DNA of 7,386 bases from an uncultured Clostridia bacterium. Lineage in GTDB: Bacteria > Bacillota > Clostridia > TANB77 > CAG-508. The position numbers were made by a program, and so were the translations under genes. Location of the stretch: contig CAKOZB010000069.1 of the NCBI GenBank assembly GCA_934131055.1, positions 1-7,386 of the forward strand. Reading direction: 5' to 3'. Below are positions 6,713-7,386 of this stretch, piece by piece. The notes below the pieces were generated by a model. The model did no database searches, was not told the DNA's origin, and was given only the letters and a program-made list of their open reading frames with translations. Each line of letters starts with the position of its first letter. Positions within the stretch are counted from its first letter, which is position 1.

Positions 6713-6757
6713 ATTTTATTCTCCTCATGTAAGTTGTAAGCATTCAATTTCTTGTTT

Positions 6758-6786
6758 ATTTTATACTAATATGTCGTAAAAAGCAA
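6758..6786 (-). promoter_or_regulatory. Possible promoter of the nucleosidase-smc-winged-helix operon
   Basis: Minus-strand TTGCTT (6781-6786), a 17-nt spacer, then TAAAAT (6758-6763). The -10 is good and the -35 only half matches TTGACA. The -35 overlaps the outermost base of the upstream terminator stem and its T-tract. It would give a leader of roughly 40 nt. No other promoter is apparent between the terminator and the gene. Confidence 0.5.
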
Positions 6787-6818
6787 GAAAACTAAGCGAA
6801 TATTTCACTTAGTTTTCT
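6786..6818 (-). terminator. Strong intrinsic terminator of the right-edge gene
   Basis: Fifteen-bp stem (6786-6800 with 6804-6818) and 3-nt loop, 21 nt past the stop codon. It is fully paired in minus-strand RNA with one G.U (C-A on the plus strand), and is followed by TTGCTTTTTAC. It isolates the smc operon from the gene at the right edge. Confidence 0.9.
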
Positions 6819-6839
6819 AATATTTATATGGAATTAATT

Positions 6840-7386
6840 TTATCTTCCTTCGTCGTCTTTTTGTTTTTGAGCTTCACCTTTTCTTGCATGTCTTGCTACA
6901 TATTTTGAATAATCTGGTTGTTCTTTATTATCCTTATTTTGAGCATCTTTTGCAGCTTCTTTTTCTGACATTTGGCGTAATTTTGCTATAAATGCATCAA
7001 CACTTTGTGCTTCTGTTTTTTCTGGCTCTCCATCTTTTTTAATTGCATCACCATTTTTTATAATTCTTTTACCTTCTCCGGCCTTAGCTTTTTCTCTTGC
7101 AGCTTTTATAGTTTGAATTGGGTGCTTTATTGCATTCCATAATTTAGACCATCTGCTTGTTTTTACTAGTGCCTTTTCATTGTTTTCCTTTGCTGCTTGT
7201 TCAGCTTCTTCTTTTTTAGCTTCTTCTTCTGATTGTAAATCAGTCCACATTGGTTCTACTGGTTTATCTACATCTTCTACTGCAGGTTTCTCAGTAGCTG
7301 GTGCTTTTTCTTGTTTAGGCTCTTCTTTGCTTGGATCTTTACCAGCAGGAGTTTCTTCTTTTGCTGGTTCTTCTTGTTTAGCTTTT
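6840..7386 (-). CDS. C-terminal part of a Lys/Glu/Ala/Pro-rich disordered protein, 5' end outside window
   Basis: The frame is open without a stop to the window edge, so the Met at 7250 is internal and about 181 C-terminal residues are visible. The first 45 residues are Pro/Glu/Lys/Ala repeats (KQEEPAKEETPAGKDPSKEE, then KQEKAPATEKPAVED), typical of a disordered linker. A short likely ordered helix follows: SRWSKLWNAIKHPIQTIKAA, amphipathic, with two Trp and a His-Pro break. The rest is charged and Lys/Glu-rich, ending KDDEGR. There is no cysteine, catalytic motif or membrane segment in the visible part. It could be the tail of a larger enzyme, a membrane protein's cytoplasmic tail or a nucleic-acid-binding basic tail; the sequence does not decide. 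A strong terminator follows the stop, so the gene is not part of the smc operon. Confidence 0.75.
   Translation of the reverse strand, partial: KAKQEEPAKEETPAGKDPSKEEPKQEKAPATEKPAVEDVDKPVEPMWTDLQSEEEAKKEEAEQAAKENNEKALVKTSRWSKLWNAIKHPIQTIKAAREKAKAGEGKRIIKNGDAIKKDGEPEKTEAQSVDAFIAKLRQMSEKEAAKDAQNKDNKEQPDYSKYVARHARKGEAQKQKDDEGR

Noticed and set aside
6561..6779. 72-codon plus-strand frame opposite the start of the nucleosidase-like gene
   Set aside because: It covers the minus-strand ribosome site and the possible promoter of that gene, and shows no ribosome site or family pattern of its own.
1..7386. tRNA or rRNA genes, CRISPR arrays, insertion sequences
   Set aside because: I saw no cloverleaf with a T-loop signature, no regularly spaced direct repeats and no transposase motifs or terminal inverted repeats in the window.

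Overview
The window is strongly AT-rich and all supported genes lie on the minus strand. Purine-rich Shine-Dalgarno sites (AGGTGA, GGAGA), intrinsic terminators and a bacterial-type SMC of Firmicutes length point to a low-GC Gram-positive, probably a clostridial or related gut lineage. This is an inference from composition and gene style; no marker here fixes the species.

In transcription order, from high to low coordinates, the window holds five parts. (1) The C-terminal part of a Lys/Glu/Ala/Pro-rich, apparently disordered protein enters from the right edge and ends at a strong terminator (6786-6818). (2) A three-gene operon follows, with a possible promoter overlapping the edge of that terminator. 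It encodes a short MTA/SAH-nucleosidase-like protein, the chromosome condensation ATPase SMC, and an unrecognised protein built from five tandem winged-helix-like repeats. The first two genes abut (TAA then ATG), the second and third are 14 nt apart, and a terminator at 1665-1689 closes the unit. (3) A stand-alone EAL-domain cyclic-di-GMP phosphodiesterase has all catalytic residues but no sensor or GGDEF domain. (4) An intergenic region of about 470 nt contains AT-only inverted repeats and an apparently self-contained small RNA gene: a TTGACT-17-TATATT promoter, a GC-rich 5' hairpin and a 16-bp terminator hairpin. (5) A small helical protein resembling DUF6809 ends at its own terminator.

The operon is the main functional unit. 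SMC organises and segregates the chromosome, and its translation is probably coupled to the nucleosidase-like gene. The five-repeat winged-helix protein immediately downstream is the best candidate for something new, because known SMC partners of the KITE class (ScpB, MukE, Nse1/3) are tandem winged-helix proteins. The orphan small RNA is the second item worth testing. The remaining genes look like ordinary accessory or signalling genes.
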